Source: Lingula anatina
Lineage: Eukaryota; Brachiopoda; Lingulata; Lingulida; Lingulidae
Direction of reading: 5' to 3'
Assembly (NCBI RefSeq): GCF_001039355.2
Contig: NW_019775454.1
Location: 62,001-126,000 of the forward strand
Length of the DNA stretch: 64,000 nucleotides
Shown here: positions 22,363 to 36,400 of the stretch, in pieces
Numbering within the stretch: the first letter of the stretch is position 1
How the letters are laid out: each line of letters begins with the position of its first letter
Position numbers and translations under genes: made by a program
Notes under the pieces: model-generated
The model's database searches: none
What the model was told of the DNA's origin: nothing
What the model saw: the letters and a program-made list of their open reading frames with translations, nothing else

Positions 22363-25300
22363 TTTAGCCCGAAAATAGTTCGCACTAAACTTAAAGACCA
22401 CTATAAGGGGCCGTTCAGAATGGGTTAGGTCGGAAAAGTGCCTGCGCACTAATCCCCACAGGTGTTTCTGCTGTCACACGATCGATATCCAAATGCGATA
22501 TATAAAACAGCAGTCAGTCAGCAATAAAATTCCAATAAGCTGTAAGTCACAGCCAGAGGAACAATAACCACCAAAGTATAGGCAAAGTTCCATAAATTGT
22601 CTGCCTTTCAGATTCTCAACTTCAGCATAATTTTATGACATTTTGATGCAAACATCGACTAATTCATTTTGAACAGCTTTTTTTAATGTCACCTGAAACA
22701 TAGACGTAGCCCCCCCCCCCCCCCCCCCCCTCCGAGCCACTTACACCAGCAAAAAAAAAAATTGAAAATTCAGTAATTTGACTGACCGAAATCTATAAAG
22801 TTTAGGAATTTTTTTGTGTAAATATAGGAACAGTGTAAAAATTCTAAGATAAAATTTGGGTATTTATCTAAAGCTTTTTTTCAAAGTTTGGGGTACGAGG
22901 GTTGCTATAGTTTTAAGATGTTGTTAATTGACAGGGTTCCTGCAAAGGGTCATTTATTATTTTATTTTCCGGGCACCTTAGGTACTAGTAGTTTGTTTTA
23001 TTGACATTTCAGCGCTGTGTTGGAGTGCAATACGTCATTTATAACACCAACTATTGCAATTCGATGCAACTCACTGTCAATTAATTTAATCCATATAAAA
23101 ACTGAAAATGCATTCTGTTTATAGTTTAAGGGATAACAAGTGCTCATTTTAGCCAAAAAAAAAAAAAAAAAAAAAAAATGGATTTTCCTGGGGTAAAGAA
23201 CAATTTTCCCGTACTTACCAATGGTTAATGAATCCATTCCGACATTCATAGTTAGTCCCTGTTATTATTATTAATTTTTTTTTCTAAAGAGTTTGGTTTT
23301 TTGTAATATTCTCTTAAGAGATTTTTACAAAGTGTAGCCATCTATGGAGGTCACGTGACGTGATGGCAAACACAAATTCCAGAATTATTGCGTTAACTGC
23401 CGTTTTGGTGGTAAAAAAGAATGTATTATATTTCTGTGGGTTGTTTACAATGTATTTATTGTAAAACATGGATTTCAAACGAACAGTTGTCATCCCTTTA
23501 AGAATCCTATCAAATGCAGGTTCTCAAAGCAAACCGAACCACTGGGTTCAATCGGCCATCTATCAACATGTGGGAATGGGATCTATTATAGACAACTCAG
23601 AATAAAGAAATGCCGAGTGTAGAGAAGCAAACATGTAGGTCTCCTCATTAACCCAAACGAAAGTTAAAGTAAAGAACAAGCACAAGTATGCTGTTCGAAA
23701 TTTGGGCGGTGACGGCCGCTTTTATTGATTGGTCCCTCTAGTAAAAGAAATGATGTTCAGTTTTTATATAGCATTAAATGATGCTGAGTAATGAAAATTA
23801 CGTAATGTTACAGCAAAAATAATAAATATCCAAACAAATAGTGCACGTATTTTCATTTGAGGGGTTGCATTTCAATCTATTTTTTATATCCAAATTTTAT
23901 GACTTTTTCCCTGCATATAATGTAAAAATTATCTCTTTTCTTACAAACATTAAAAAACTCCCCAACTCAAAACTTACATTTTTGACTTTATCTTGACAAT
24001 AGCAACACCGAGGAATATAGAAGTCTCTCTTTAGATTACGTGGAAGTATATTAATTTTCTGTCTTTTTCCTCTGTTCATCAAGGAGTACTCCTTAAATAG
24101 ACTCTGGTAAGACTCAACTGAGCCAATTTCCGTGCAAAATTTCCCACAACTATTTGTATATCATGGACACAGTTTTGATTAAGGGGTAGCTCCTCAACGG
24201 ATCGCTTTCATCCTTTGGTTTAAGTATATTTTCCCGACAAAATTCCAAATCTTGTATCGAAAGTAATTAACTAATCACAAGCAGTATCAACCTTCGCATG
24301 TGATGCCGTACGTCTAATCGAGTCGTTCCAAAATGATCCATTTTGTATTTTACCACTATTAAATCCTGCCCGAGGTTTTTGCGTCATATCTAATAATCGT
24401 CGCGAAAAAAGCAGTCTTCTAACTTGAACATTGCTCGAGCCGTCCCTACACTTGAATTCGATGTTCTATGCAATTTCAAATTAAAAGACATTTAAGAATG
24501 CCATCGTCTTCCAGACATTGTAAATTGAAATATCGACACCAGGTACCTTAATTTGAGAGGTCCGCATTGAGAAAGAGAGAACTTTGCAGGATATTAAGGC
24601 CCTAGACGAAAATATGGCCAAGGGACATTTTCAAGTATACCTTTATTATCTGTTACAAAAGGAGATCAATGGCATGACTGCAATTTCCTCAAAACACGGT
24701 ATTTATAGGATCTTAATAACAATAGTGTCGTCACTGGGGGGTCTAATGCCTAACCAAAACTCCAACAGGTAACTTTCTTGACACCCGTAGATGAATGTGG
24801 AGACTTTCAGGTGAGCGATTGTGTGCACACCTGTTTAAAAGCGCGTTTTCTCGTTTTTTGAACCGTGTCTTATAAGATTTTGGGATCTCGGCTGGTTCAC
24901 CAGCAGCTCAGTTTAACACTTAACATCCAATAATAGACTGAAATAAAGCTCTCGTGTTACGGAGTTTAAAATGTGGTTTTATTCTCGCCAACCGTCGTAT
25001 ATACATAATATACAGTTACCCAATGGGATATACGCTTCTGTAACACCACACACCTGGGAAGAGGTTCAGGGAGCGTGACCCTGGATCACAACCATTCCCC
25101 TTTGTGCAATGATCATACATAACATGCTCTGCTGCACGTGCATACAAGCTCCACTACAGACAGACACATACATCTATCCAGCTAGATATATATTTATAAC
25201 AAGGCTCAAGTTTGAAAGCTAAGTTTTGTTTTCCAGTTTCCAAAGTTAAACCTTAATATTCCAGTTCGCCTTTGTATACTATATTTGGATGCAGCATGGT

Positions 25301-28128
25301 TGTATATGAAACACATAAACATTTAATAATTATAATAATGAACAGTCATATGTATTATAGAGACAAAAGTGGTAGCAGCAGTAGCTTCGTTGTGAAAATC
25401 AAGAGAAAGTATAATATGGACTTAAAAAATACTGAAACTGAAAGAGCAGCATTGATTAAATTGCTGGGAAAAAAATAAGGGCATTCTACTTGGGCAACAA
25501 ACAATTTCAATGTGGCAAGTTTCAAAGTATTTCTGACCACAGATCCTATTTTATCAGAAATTATCATATTGTCCATAAAGTAAAAGAACAATGGGCTACA
25601 GATTTTGGGAACAATCGGCAGCCCCAATCTGTCACTAAGACAAGGGTAAACTAGACATTTAACCTTGGGTCCAGAATTGGTGCTGTTACACAAGTATATG
25701 GATTAAGGAGAGCCACTACAAACGTGACTTAACTGAATAAAAAGGCAAATACCAAGCATTTTTGTCTATTTAGTACCCTCACTTAAAGCTACTGGTTTTA
25801 CTCAACTGTTAATACTATACATCACCACCATTTTTCTAAGAATTTCAAGGCTGAAAATTAGGTCAGATTCATTATTCAGATCTTTAATGGGCAAACTGAA
25901 AAAAAAAAAAAAAAAAAACTCTTCTCATTTAGTTTTTTCCTATTTTTCTGTTTGCCCCTTTAGCTTAACTTTTGGGAAACCAAACAATATAACACTGAAG
26001 ATAATTCAAAAGGATTGAATAAATATCATTAACAGCATGCAGACAAAAAGGAAAAGAGTTATATATGTTCATCTCCAATTTTTCACTTTTGGGTAAAATT
26101 ACATGCATATGAAAGTAAACAATGACTTAAATTTACATCTCAATGTTTTTTCAGTATTTGAATGAGGAATTTCACTGCTGGAATAAAATATGCTATAGCA
26201 CAGATCAGTATAAATATAAAGAATTTGCTGTAACCCTCTTATCTGCAAGCAGTATAGTTAGCTATATCTATTGTTATGATATGATTTTTTTCAGAGATTT
26301 CTTTCAATTTTAAATAATAATATCACACAAAGCCAGCACCAGTTTGAAATTTTTCATTCATCTTTCAAAAACTAACTTAAAGAAAGAAGAGAGAACACTT
26401 CAACAACAGTACCCAATATTAGTTTACTAGCATTGCCCATCATTTTCCGTCTTTCGATACTACCCTATCTGTGTGTTGTAGATATAAAACAGTCAGGTAT
26501 ATCCTTATCTGACAACAAGATCTGTTTGTCAATTAAAAGCTAACAACTGGGTAAACAAATCTTCAGTTGGGAAGGGGTAATTCAGAAACTGAGTTTTCCA
26601 TTTGCAATCATCTAATCATCTCTCTCCATTATGGACTACACCTAGCAAGACATGCAGTCCTGTAAAATTGCACATGTTACTGATTTGGTTGAACTGCAGC
26701 AAGAATGTCATCAGGTTCTGCTGTTCTTCTGGCTTGTTTCTTTTTATCTGCAGCAGTGTTCTTTATAATAAGGTTAATATATTTTATGGGTGGCCTTTTC
26801 ATTAAGCTTTCCAGAGCGTCTGCAATGCTCCAGAGAGGCAATGTAGGTAGGACATGGTATTCCAGCTGATCAGGCTTGGCATTGCAACAGAATTGTCACC
26901 AGAACCAGCCACTTGCCTAAAAAGAACAAAAAAATTGCATTTAAAAAGGGGAACAGAAAAAAAAAAAAGATCGATCTTTTTAATGCAGTCGATATCACTA
27001 CAACCAAAAATTACATCATGCATTAAGAAGTAAATTACACACAGAAAGCACACTACAAATCCAAACCAGTTAGTGAAAAAAGGTTAAGTTTTCAGGACAT
27101 TAGAGAGGTGAAGGAAACTGACTCACATGTATGTACATAACCTAGCTGTACCTGTAAGACAGGTTTTACAGCCTAACATGTACAGGTATGCTATCTTTAC
27201 CCCATTTAAAAAGTTAAACACTTTAACCTACATGCAAGAGAATGTGTCTTTTTATCGACTAGTTTCATCCAATGAAATCTTAAGAAAAAAGCGCATGGGA
27301 ACATGGAGCATATTGTGGTAAATGCAGAAGTATTACTCACATCTCTAGAAGATGATCTGAAGAGAGACCAAGTGTTACACAGATTTGAAAAGTTAACAAA
27401 TAAAGTTTTTTTTTTTGTTTCACAAAGCTGACATCCCATCTAGTTGCATCAATACACAGCAGATACTAGTAGCACAAAAAGGTGTGACATAATATACTAG
27501 GAGAAAAGAGAAATCCCACTTTACCCACACATGTACACTCAAGTTTCCTGAACCTCTCTAATACAAAATGGCAAGGGCATCAAAATGAAGGTGGTTCATC
27601 CAAGCAGAATTAGAAAAACTAAGCAGAAAGCTAGAAACTAGACAACAAGGCTGTCAAATATACAGACAAATAAATATTAAGATTCACTGCATTCCAGGTA
27701 AGAAAAATGCTTCCATATTATAATAAAATAAAATAATTAAATGTTGTTCTGAAATATTGCAGCAATTTGTACATTAACACAAGATATGGTTTTAGTGAAA
27801 AAGTGTGTATAAATACATTAAAAGGAGGGTTACCTGTTTACATAAGTGCATCAAAAGGATTGGCCATGTAAACAATTCTTTTTAAAATGTCCTTGCATAA
27901 AAAAATATTATCCTTTTAACCTGCATATTTAAAGGACCCTCAAATTCCTTCATATTGTTTATCTGGATAATGCAGAAATATCCAGAAAATACAAAAATTT
28001 ATATTCTAAAAAACCTGTTGCATCCAGATTTATACACATTTTACCTGAATGTTTGACTGAACAAGTGGAAACATTTAAACAACTTAAACATAAACATACT
28101 GCGACGTGCTGATTTTGACCCAACTTTT

Positions 28129-28164
<36 letters not shown>

Positions 28165-28780
28165 CAGTAAATTTGCAAAGAAACAAAAACATGTTCAGGC
28201 AGTTTCATGATTTGGATCATTACAAGAAAGGTGATGCCATAGCAAGGCAGAAGCCATCAATACTTGTACAGATAATAAGTGGGTCTGTATAACCACTAAT
28301 ACAAGGAAGTAGGGGCTATCATACACGTAAAACACACATCCCAAAATAAGTAACACACATCACATTTCTTTATGCTCAAGTGAACTTGTAGCTTGATGGA
28401 TTTAGATAAAAAATATATTCAGTTGCATTTGTGTAACATGTAACCAACAGACCCATGTTCTGAATGTAACTAAATTCTAGTTTAGAAAATAGAAAGAGCT
28501 GAAGATAAATTTCACATTGTACTCCATACTCTTCCTTTGTGCAAAAAACGAAGGAATGGCAATCTACACCAGTTTTAGGTTACTTACAGTGGTTGCTTAA
28601 GCTCTGTTGTAAACAGTATGCTACAGTGCTCTTGTTACAAATTCTCATGTAGGATTCTTTCTGTGAAAATCTAACATCTAAATGTTCTAGAAAGAAATGA
28701 TCTTGCTTTGTTGGACAGGGTTACTAACAGGGATTAGAACTATTGTTATTCTTTTTGTTCAAAAGCGAACAATGTACATT

Positions 28781-28904
28781 TATTGACTTTGGTTTGGCAA
28801 GGTTCGACCAGAAACTGGGCTAATTGACCCACATTGAGGGCAGAGGTCAATTACCCCAGGTGAGGGTTGAACCTAGCCAAGGGGTGACCTCTCCAAAGTC
28901 AATA
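28781..28904. mobile_element. Small MITE-like inverted repeat
   Basis: The left arm begins TATTGACTTTGG at 28781 and the right arm ends CCAAAGTCAATA near 28904. Between them, GGTCAATTA/TAATTGACC and GGTTCGACC/GGTTGAACC elements are also related. The element is about 124 bases and noncoding. Confidence 0.65.
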
Positions 28905-29322
28905 ACTAAGGTTCAGATTCAGAGATTCAGAATAGCAAATTCTAAAAAAACATAATATGCATGGATAGCCCCTCAGAAACAAAGATAGACATGCTAAGAC
29001 ATGTAGAGTGGACACATAACAAAAAAGCACAAACCATGCCCTACTAAATGAAACAGCATTAGTTCAGGTTACATTCAAGAAACCACATAGAACCAGTCAA
29101 TACTATTATGAAGAAAATGAACCACTCACATACAATTTAAACAACTAAAATTACTCATTTTAATTTTTTTTTTTTATTTTTTAATTTTTTTTTTTGCAGG
29201 AAAGTTTTTTTTTTCTCCTATTCTAAATTAGGCATATTTCACCACACTAGATATAACTGATGGTACATGGTAACAAGTATTACTTATGTTATTTCATATC
29301 AGAAAGGTTACAAAAGCTGTCC

Positions 29323-29328
29323 TTTATT
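29323..29328 (-). terminator. Candidate REEP polyadenylation signal AATAAA
   Basis: This is the reverse complement of TTTATT, about 675 bases downstream of the REEP stop at 30001. If it is used, the MITE at 29587-29835 lies inside the 3' UTR. Another AATAAA on the same strand occurs near 28780. Confidence 0.35.
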
Positions 29329-29583
29329 CAAATTCTGCTGCTTCATATTTGATTTTTTTAAAAATTATTTTTGTTGAATATAATAATTATTTTGATAGAA
29401 AACAATAATTTTGTAAGATTTGCTCTGGGTTAACTGATACGCTTGTCAGAAAAGGAAGGGGCAGACATAAATTTCAGAAGATTAGTAATATTTTCACATT
29501 TAAACATTCTGTAATGCAAGCCAATGTACAAGCAGCCATTGGTTCAAATATTACTTTCACAACATCATTTGTTAACACTACAC

Positions 29584-29838
29584 TTAGGCTGCGTTCACAT
29601 GAAAAATCTATTTTCTAAACATCTCTTTGTGGTATCTTGTGATCACGGTCTGTGCCCTGAATACCCCACGGCGTAATTACGGGCAGCGCGAGCCATTTTC
29701 TCCCAAAGCTGTAATTAATTCTCGGCGCTGCCAGTAATTACGCTGCGGGGTATTCTGGGCACAGACCGTGATCACAAGATACCGCAAATAGATTTTTAGA
29801 TTTTTAGAAAATAGATTTTTCATGTGAACGCAGCCTTA
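29584..29838. mobile_element. PIF/Harbinger-like palindromic MITE, copy 1
   Basis: The element spans 29587-29835 (249 bases), flanked by TTA on both sides. Ends are GGCTGCGTTCACATGAAAAA and its inverse. The arms pair over most of the element; the shared core is ATCACGGTCTGTGCCC. Two further copies are at 33680-33922 and 45292-45548. TTA/TAA three-base target duplications are typical of PIF/Harbinger elements. It is noncoding and probably within the REEP 3' UTR. Confidence 0.85.
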
Positions 29839-30000
29839 AGTGCAAACAACAAATGGCTTTTTTTTTTTTAGGTATAAAAGTAGACTTCCAGTAAGTGGTA
29901 CAGTACTAATCTAAATACTACTTAAAACTTTTCACAGATCCTCAAAGTATAAATAAGGTACTAATGTATAGGATAAGGACACACACCACAATGTAGACAA

Positions 30001-33000
30001 CTAGCTCCAGTTTGAGTATGATGATGATGTTGTTGCTGTGCGCCGAGATGCTCGAGTGCGAGGCAGGGTTCCGTAATGAGCAGCCTGAGGAACAAACAAG
30101 GGGAACAAACAAAAATGAAAAAAAAGTTTTAAAAATCCTGGAGGTAATCTACAAACCTTGTCCCAAAATGCACAAATATAAAAACATACCTCAGCAAGTC
30201 ATGCCCTAGTTCATGAAAAGGAATTAGTTAAAGTAAACATTTCATGATGTTAAGTCAATACCTATTATCACATCATGCCTTAAATATTTCATCTAGAAAT
30301 ATTCAATTCATCCAAAAAACATGGAAAATACATGCAATCTATGGTGACCATCTCAAGATTTCTTTGCTTAAATTTCAAAGTACAAAAATATAACAAAAAA
30401 TTTCTGCAAAGATCCAGCCTAAAATAATATGTATATTAAAGATTCAAAAGAGTTCTTTCATGTTTTTTTTCTGGTTTTATGATAAAAAATGGTTTGTAAC
30501 ATAAGTCATATAAAAAAAAAAAAGACAAAAGGAAAGCAGTTACAAAATCCTATACAAGAATGTATTATCTAAAATACATTCTTGAGATGGTCCCCCACTT
30601 TCGCAGCAGTGGAGTTGCAGTATACCATTGTTCATTTGGTTGAGCCTTCTGTGAAAGATTTTGACTTTCGTGTGATCCTTCGCAACTGGAAACGTGCAGC
30701 TGACAGTTCTGTTGGGGCCTTGGGTGAACAAAATCTTCATCTATAATTTTTGCATTCTTCTTAATATGTAAAGACTGGGTCTGAAGTTTGTGGCATAGGG
30801 CATTTTCATGATGACTTTTTGGGAATTTAATTTGTAAGATTTAAAGAACAAGGCAGTAAAGCTGTTAAATGGACAGACATAAAACTGACAACAGAAGTGA
30901 CATTAAGACAGACTTAAGTCTTATTATGTATTACTCTTACTCTGGACATCAGAAAAAATAACTACCAATGGGCTCTTTTTACATGGAAAGTCAAGCACAA
31001 ACCTGGAAAATGCTAAGTTGTTAAAAATTAAAATTTCACAAAATCTTTTAAGCCTTAAAAACTATAATCCAATCAGGCTGTTTTTCAAACTCAAAATATA
31101 TTTTGGTGCTTTAAATTATACCTGTAAGTTTGAAACTAGTAAGTGAAATCTATCCTTTTATGGTATTTCGAGTAAAAATTTAAGGAAAATGCACCATGGG
31201 AGATGATGACCATAACGGACACAAGTAATGACCATATGTACAGACATAAAGTGCCTGTCCATAAAAAGAAATAAATAAAATTTCACAATTGTCCAAAAAG
31301 AGGTGTATTAATTGCTTTTACAAGCATTTTTATCAGAAATTTTGGTCCATGTCAAAGCAATTGACACCCTTACACTAAAACTGAAGCCCAATCTTTACAC
31401 ATGGAAAACTTCCAGTGCAAAATCACATTCAACAAAATTGAAACTTAAGGTTTATCAAATAATAAATATATGAAATAATAAAATTCTTCTCTATCTCTTT
31501 TTTTTTCTAATTCATGTTGTGGGAGACAATGCTTAAATTAAAAGCTGTGAGGAAAAATACAACTCAAAAACAGTATAAAGCCTAGGTTACATTTGCCGTG
31601 CAATGTCCCTGCTGTGCCCACATACCCCTTTTTGTGCTGTGTCCATAGGCAGGCAGTGGCAATACAAAATCACACCATTTCATGGTATCTTAAGCCTCCA
31701 CAATTTTGTCAAGCAGAAACTTTTTAACAAATTTTTAACATCCTAGATTTGTGGAGCATAACTATATAATAGATGGCACAACTCAGTTTCTGTATAGACA
31801 TTGTTGTGATGGTGATAATAGTCAAACCTATCGTTGATCTCTATCGCTTCCACTTTTTGTGGTTTTAGGAGGCATGACAGTGAAGACGTTTAAAACTTAG
31901 TGCAATTCACTTATATAAATTGGAATTTATGCATTTCCTTTTTCTTACCAAGTGGGCACTAAAACACAAGGGGAACTGCAACTGAAAGGGCTCTGTATGA
32001 TCATTTTTCAACTGACAAACTGATTTTTCTCTACCTGACCTCAAGGTCATGTCGGAAGAATAGCATGACACCCAAACATTATGTAAAAATGATGGCAGTA
32101 TCCACTTACTCCCAAAAATGGCACGCAAAATTGTATATGATTTCATCATACAATGCCTATGGCAAATGTAATCTAGGTGTAAGGCTGACGAATGATACCA
32201 TATATACATCAAAAAGAACAATGAAAGCAATAACATTGGGATAAAGCAATGAAAATTTTTGTTTCATACTAAAAATAAATGTAAAGCATGAGGACCATCA
32301 TAGAATGGTGGACTTAATTACGATTATTGAGCTTAGTATCAACTGTTCAAAGTTATGTCTTAGGTCATATTTGTATCACGTCATAAATTTTTCACAATTG
32401 GAAAAAAAAATGATCAAAAAATTTCAAAACCTTGAACTGGTGGTGTAATTCAACCGACCACATTAGATTTTTTTTTTTTACAAAATTGGTTTTGTGTAAG
32501 CTACACTATAGCAGAGCAAAACAACACATAAAAACTGGTAACACCATGAAAGCAGCTAACCATTCATTAATCTGTATATCATCCAACATGGTCACGGTAC
32601 TTAAAACCAAACATCACCTATCTCTGGGGCTTCTTTCAGTCTGTAGACAGATAATTTTCTGACAAAGTTAAAAAAAAATAAATAAATTAAAAAAAAAAAA
32701 ACTCTCATACTTGTTCCAAGAAATAAATGAGCTCACCTCTTTGTGGGAATACTTGGAAGTCCTTGATCTGAGTTGTGTGTCGCGTGTGGTGATAACATCA
32801 TCTTGGCCTGCTTAGATCAAAATAAAATGATTATTAACATCTACTTTCTGAACTCAAGTTTAAATAATAGTAGGTAAAAAAACACCTGAATAATCTTGTG
32901 AGGTATATATGTGAAAATCATTTCCTCCAAAGGGACACCAAAATATAGACTAATCTCAAATAACATGCAAAAAGGCAATCAATGTTGTATAACTTAATTG

Positions 33001-33353
33001 TCCGTAGCCTTGAAAAAATGCTTATCAAGGCCTGAGAGGTGTGTCACACGCTAGAACTTTTTGTCACCACCAAAACCTAGAATGTTTAACTAATATTACC
33101 AAAATGAAGATCAATCCAAAAACCGCATGTGACAATGCTATCAAGTGTGTAGAACTGAATAGTCTGTGGCCCTGAAAAAACTGACATGCAATCTTAGCAG
33201 TTGATCTCTTGCCAACATGCAAACTCTTTGCAAATAACTAAAACATGTGAAAATGAACTTTCGTTCCACTGTATTTTCCATTTTAGAACAGTCTTTTCCC
33301 CCTGTTAAACAAGACATCTTATCCCATCTTACAATAAGGAAACTAGCAACAAA

Positions 33354-33412
<59 letters not shown>

Positions 33413-36400
33413 ACTGAAAAAAAGTCTTGCTGTTAAAATAATGCTAAAAGAATGCTGTAGAATATTCCCCAAATATCAGTATTTTTGGTCTACTGTTGTC
33501 CCCTTTTCGGTGAATGATACCCCCTTCAGTCTCCTGATCATTAATTCATACAAAATTTCTGTCAAGTGTACTACAGGAGAGTAACAAGTTGCACCTAGTC
33601 AAACATTTTGTATCCATTATTATCATATCTCCATTATCTACCAATGAAAAACTGCATCCAGGGTAACAAGACACAATAAGGCTTCGTTCACATCCAATGT
33701 CTATTTTCTATTTTCGGTATGTCTTATGATCACGGTCTGTGCACTGAATATCCCGCGGCGTAATTACTGGCAGCGCGAGCCAGTTACTATAAGTTACTAT
33801 AAGTAACTGGCTCGCGCTGCCAGTAATTACGCGGCGGGATATTCAGTGCACAGACCGTGATCATAAGATAGCGCGAATAGAAAATAGAATTTAGAAAATA
33901 GACATTGCATGTGAACGAAGCCTAAGGAACTGAGCAGGTTATGGGCTGAACAAGCCATGCAACTGGATCGATTTTTTTTTGACAAAATTGGCATCAGTAG
34001 GATTGTCAAACATATGGTCACATAAGCATTAAGTAAGCTATCAACAGATAAAAGAAAGTGCAAGACATTTATCTTTAGATTTCAACTCAATCTTCAACTA
34101 ACATTGGAGTTTTTGACAATGTCAAACACCCCCCAAAGAGCTTTCAGTAATGTTTTGAGGATGTGGTAGTAACAGTATTATATTAAATCTACTCCCCCTT
34201 AAAATCTTTGTTGAGTGAGTGAACTAAAGTAATGCACATAATCAATAACCACATCTTAATTTTTTTCAAGTTTTTTGGTTTGGTTGGCAATAGCTGGTTA
34301 TTATTTTCCACAAAAATTTCAAAAACTCCAGGGTGTTGAATGTGTCTCAAAACCCCCAAAATATCTCACGTATATACGCTCCTTGTAAACAGCTGAATAA
34401 AGCTGGATTCCCATATATAAACCTGTCGTAGTAGCAAGATTGATCAAACTCACAGGGGATTCTTGTTAAATTGCATTCAGTTGAAGCAGCTTAGATGTCT
34501 ACCAGAGCCACTGAAGCTGCCAGGGGGGGGGGGGTAATTAACTTTCCTGCACGCTTTAACTGAATGCTATTTAGCAAGAATTCCCTTAGAGATAGATTGA
34601 AGATCCTGCTAATACAGTAAGGGTTATAGGAATGGTCCTTAAGATTATCATGCAGTTACTGTTAATGTTCAGAGGGATTCTGAGGCAAAAAGCATTTAAG
34701 GAACACCCACCACCGGCATTCCCTTTCTGCTGAAGCATTTCATTCTCTTTCCTACCCTCTCTCAGTCTCCTGTTAGCCTCTTCTCTCTCTTCAATAAGGC
34801 GATTATCTAGGTTATCTGGAGAATAAGGAGAAAACATACCTTCAATAGGCCATGATGCATTGCTTGAAAATAAAATAAAAAAAAAAAAGTTTCATCAGAG
34901 AAGTGGGCCCCGGGGGCATTTTATCATGGAAAATAAGTGAATCAAGAATTCCGAAAAAAAAGACAATCGGACCTCTATGCTAGTGACTGATGATTCCTCA
35001 GTACATGTAGATATCTAAACAAATATATAATTAAATGTGTTAACAAAAAGTAGTTGACAGATGTACAGCATTCTTTCTTTTCTCACTTTGCGTAGTTGAC
35101 TATATAATTATGGAGGGATGTGGACTTTAGAAATGGTCATATAATGATATCATTTAAATTTTTTCCCAAAATTATATCCCCCATATAAAAAAAAAAATTT
35201 TAAAAAGGTCAAAGAAAGATGACTAAATCTGTCAACTGTGGATTTCAATTTATTAAGGGAAATTCAGTTTCACAATTTCTGTAGAACCTATAACTAAAAC
35301 TGAAAACATTTCAACACACACACATACACACACACAGCTTGAAAATGTTATTTAATTTCTAATCTTGAAAATATAATTTTCCTAAATATGAAGTAAATGC
35401 TTTCTTTTTTATTTGAGGAACATTGATAAAAGTTGCACTACTAAGAAGTATCTCTATTTGGAGTTTAACAGCCATATTGGAAAATTCAGGTAAGCCTCCA
35501 CAAATTTAATAACAGACACTATCATTCTCAACCAACACGACGAGTTAAGTGTACACGATTTTAAATCATTGTGTACAAGCTTTCGAGTTATGACACATGA
35601 ATTCTGTAAACATATGTTATAATATACTAATGCATTGTCATAAAATATAATAGTTTTCTTTCTTCTGTTAGACAACCATCATCAGTCACAGGTCTATGAA
35701 CTAACACCTGTAGCACATGACATTTTGCATGTACCACCCAGCTAGGGGATAATACATTTTTTTATCTTCCCTTTTTTTATGCGTGTTTGCTTTTATAAGA
35801 GTTGTCCATCGAGAAACAAAATTCTTAGAAAACAGTAGAGATTAATGATGCTGGGCGTTTCTTATGAGGCATATTAAGTATAATTTTGTACATTCAATTT
35901 ATTTCCAGTGCACAGGACTACTACTTTTAACCCCAAAACATCTCGATCTTAAGGTTCGTTTTTTTTTTTTTTTTTTAACATTAGAAGGTAATAAAAGAAG
36001 TTAACAAAAGGTAACAAAAGATAGAAGGGCCTGCAGAGATAAGTTTTCAGTTTTGTGTGTAATGTTGCATCTGGGTTCTGAAATTTGGGAGACACAAACT
36101 TTTATCAACCTCCTCCCATACATACTGAAATCTGATAATTTTTTTTTTTATGCTTCTTTGAAATGATGTTTACAACAGTCATTAAAAGTATGCACTGCGC
36201 AAAAAAAGGCCACTCATGGACAATGGACTCTAAAAAAACTGAATTCTTACTTGAAAGCTGGAGAGGACAAAAACTGCATTTAACTATGCACAAACAATTT
36301 TAATTTCTTTATGTTCCTGCTTGAAAATTCGTCACAATAATCTTTGTGCTCAGAAAAATTCAGCGTGATGTATTAGTTTTTCAGTTATCTGTAATATTTG

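Larger units (their letters stand above)
21641..29300. other. Gene-free region between the glutamine-rich gene and REEP
   Basis: I find no exon chain that I can support across this roughly 7.6 kb. It holds homopolymers (C run 22710-22730, A runs near 23154-23178, 25900-25918 and 28129-28160), a fragment of the CCTGTTTCACAA repeat at about 22345, and an inverted-repeat element at 28781-28904. One patch at 26677-26920 is open in two minus-strand frames and is discussed separately. The rest is AT-rich unique sequence. Confidence 0.45.

Noticed and set aside
22710-22730. Long poly-C tract as a possible structural signal
   Set aside because: It is a simple homopolymer. Similar G/C runs occur in several places here and no partner sequence suggests a specific structure.
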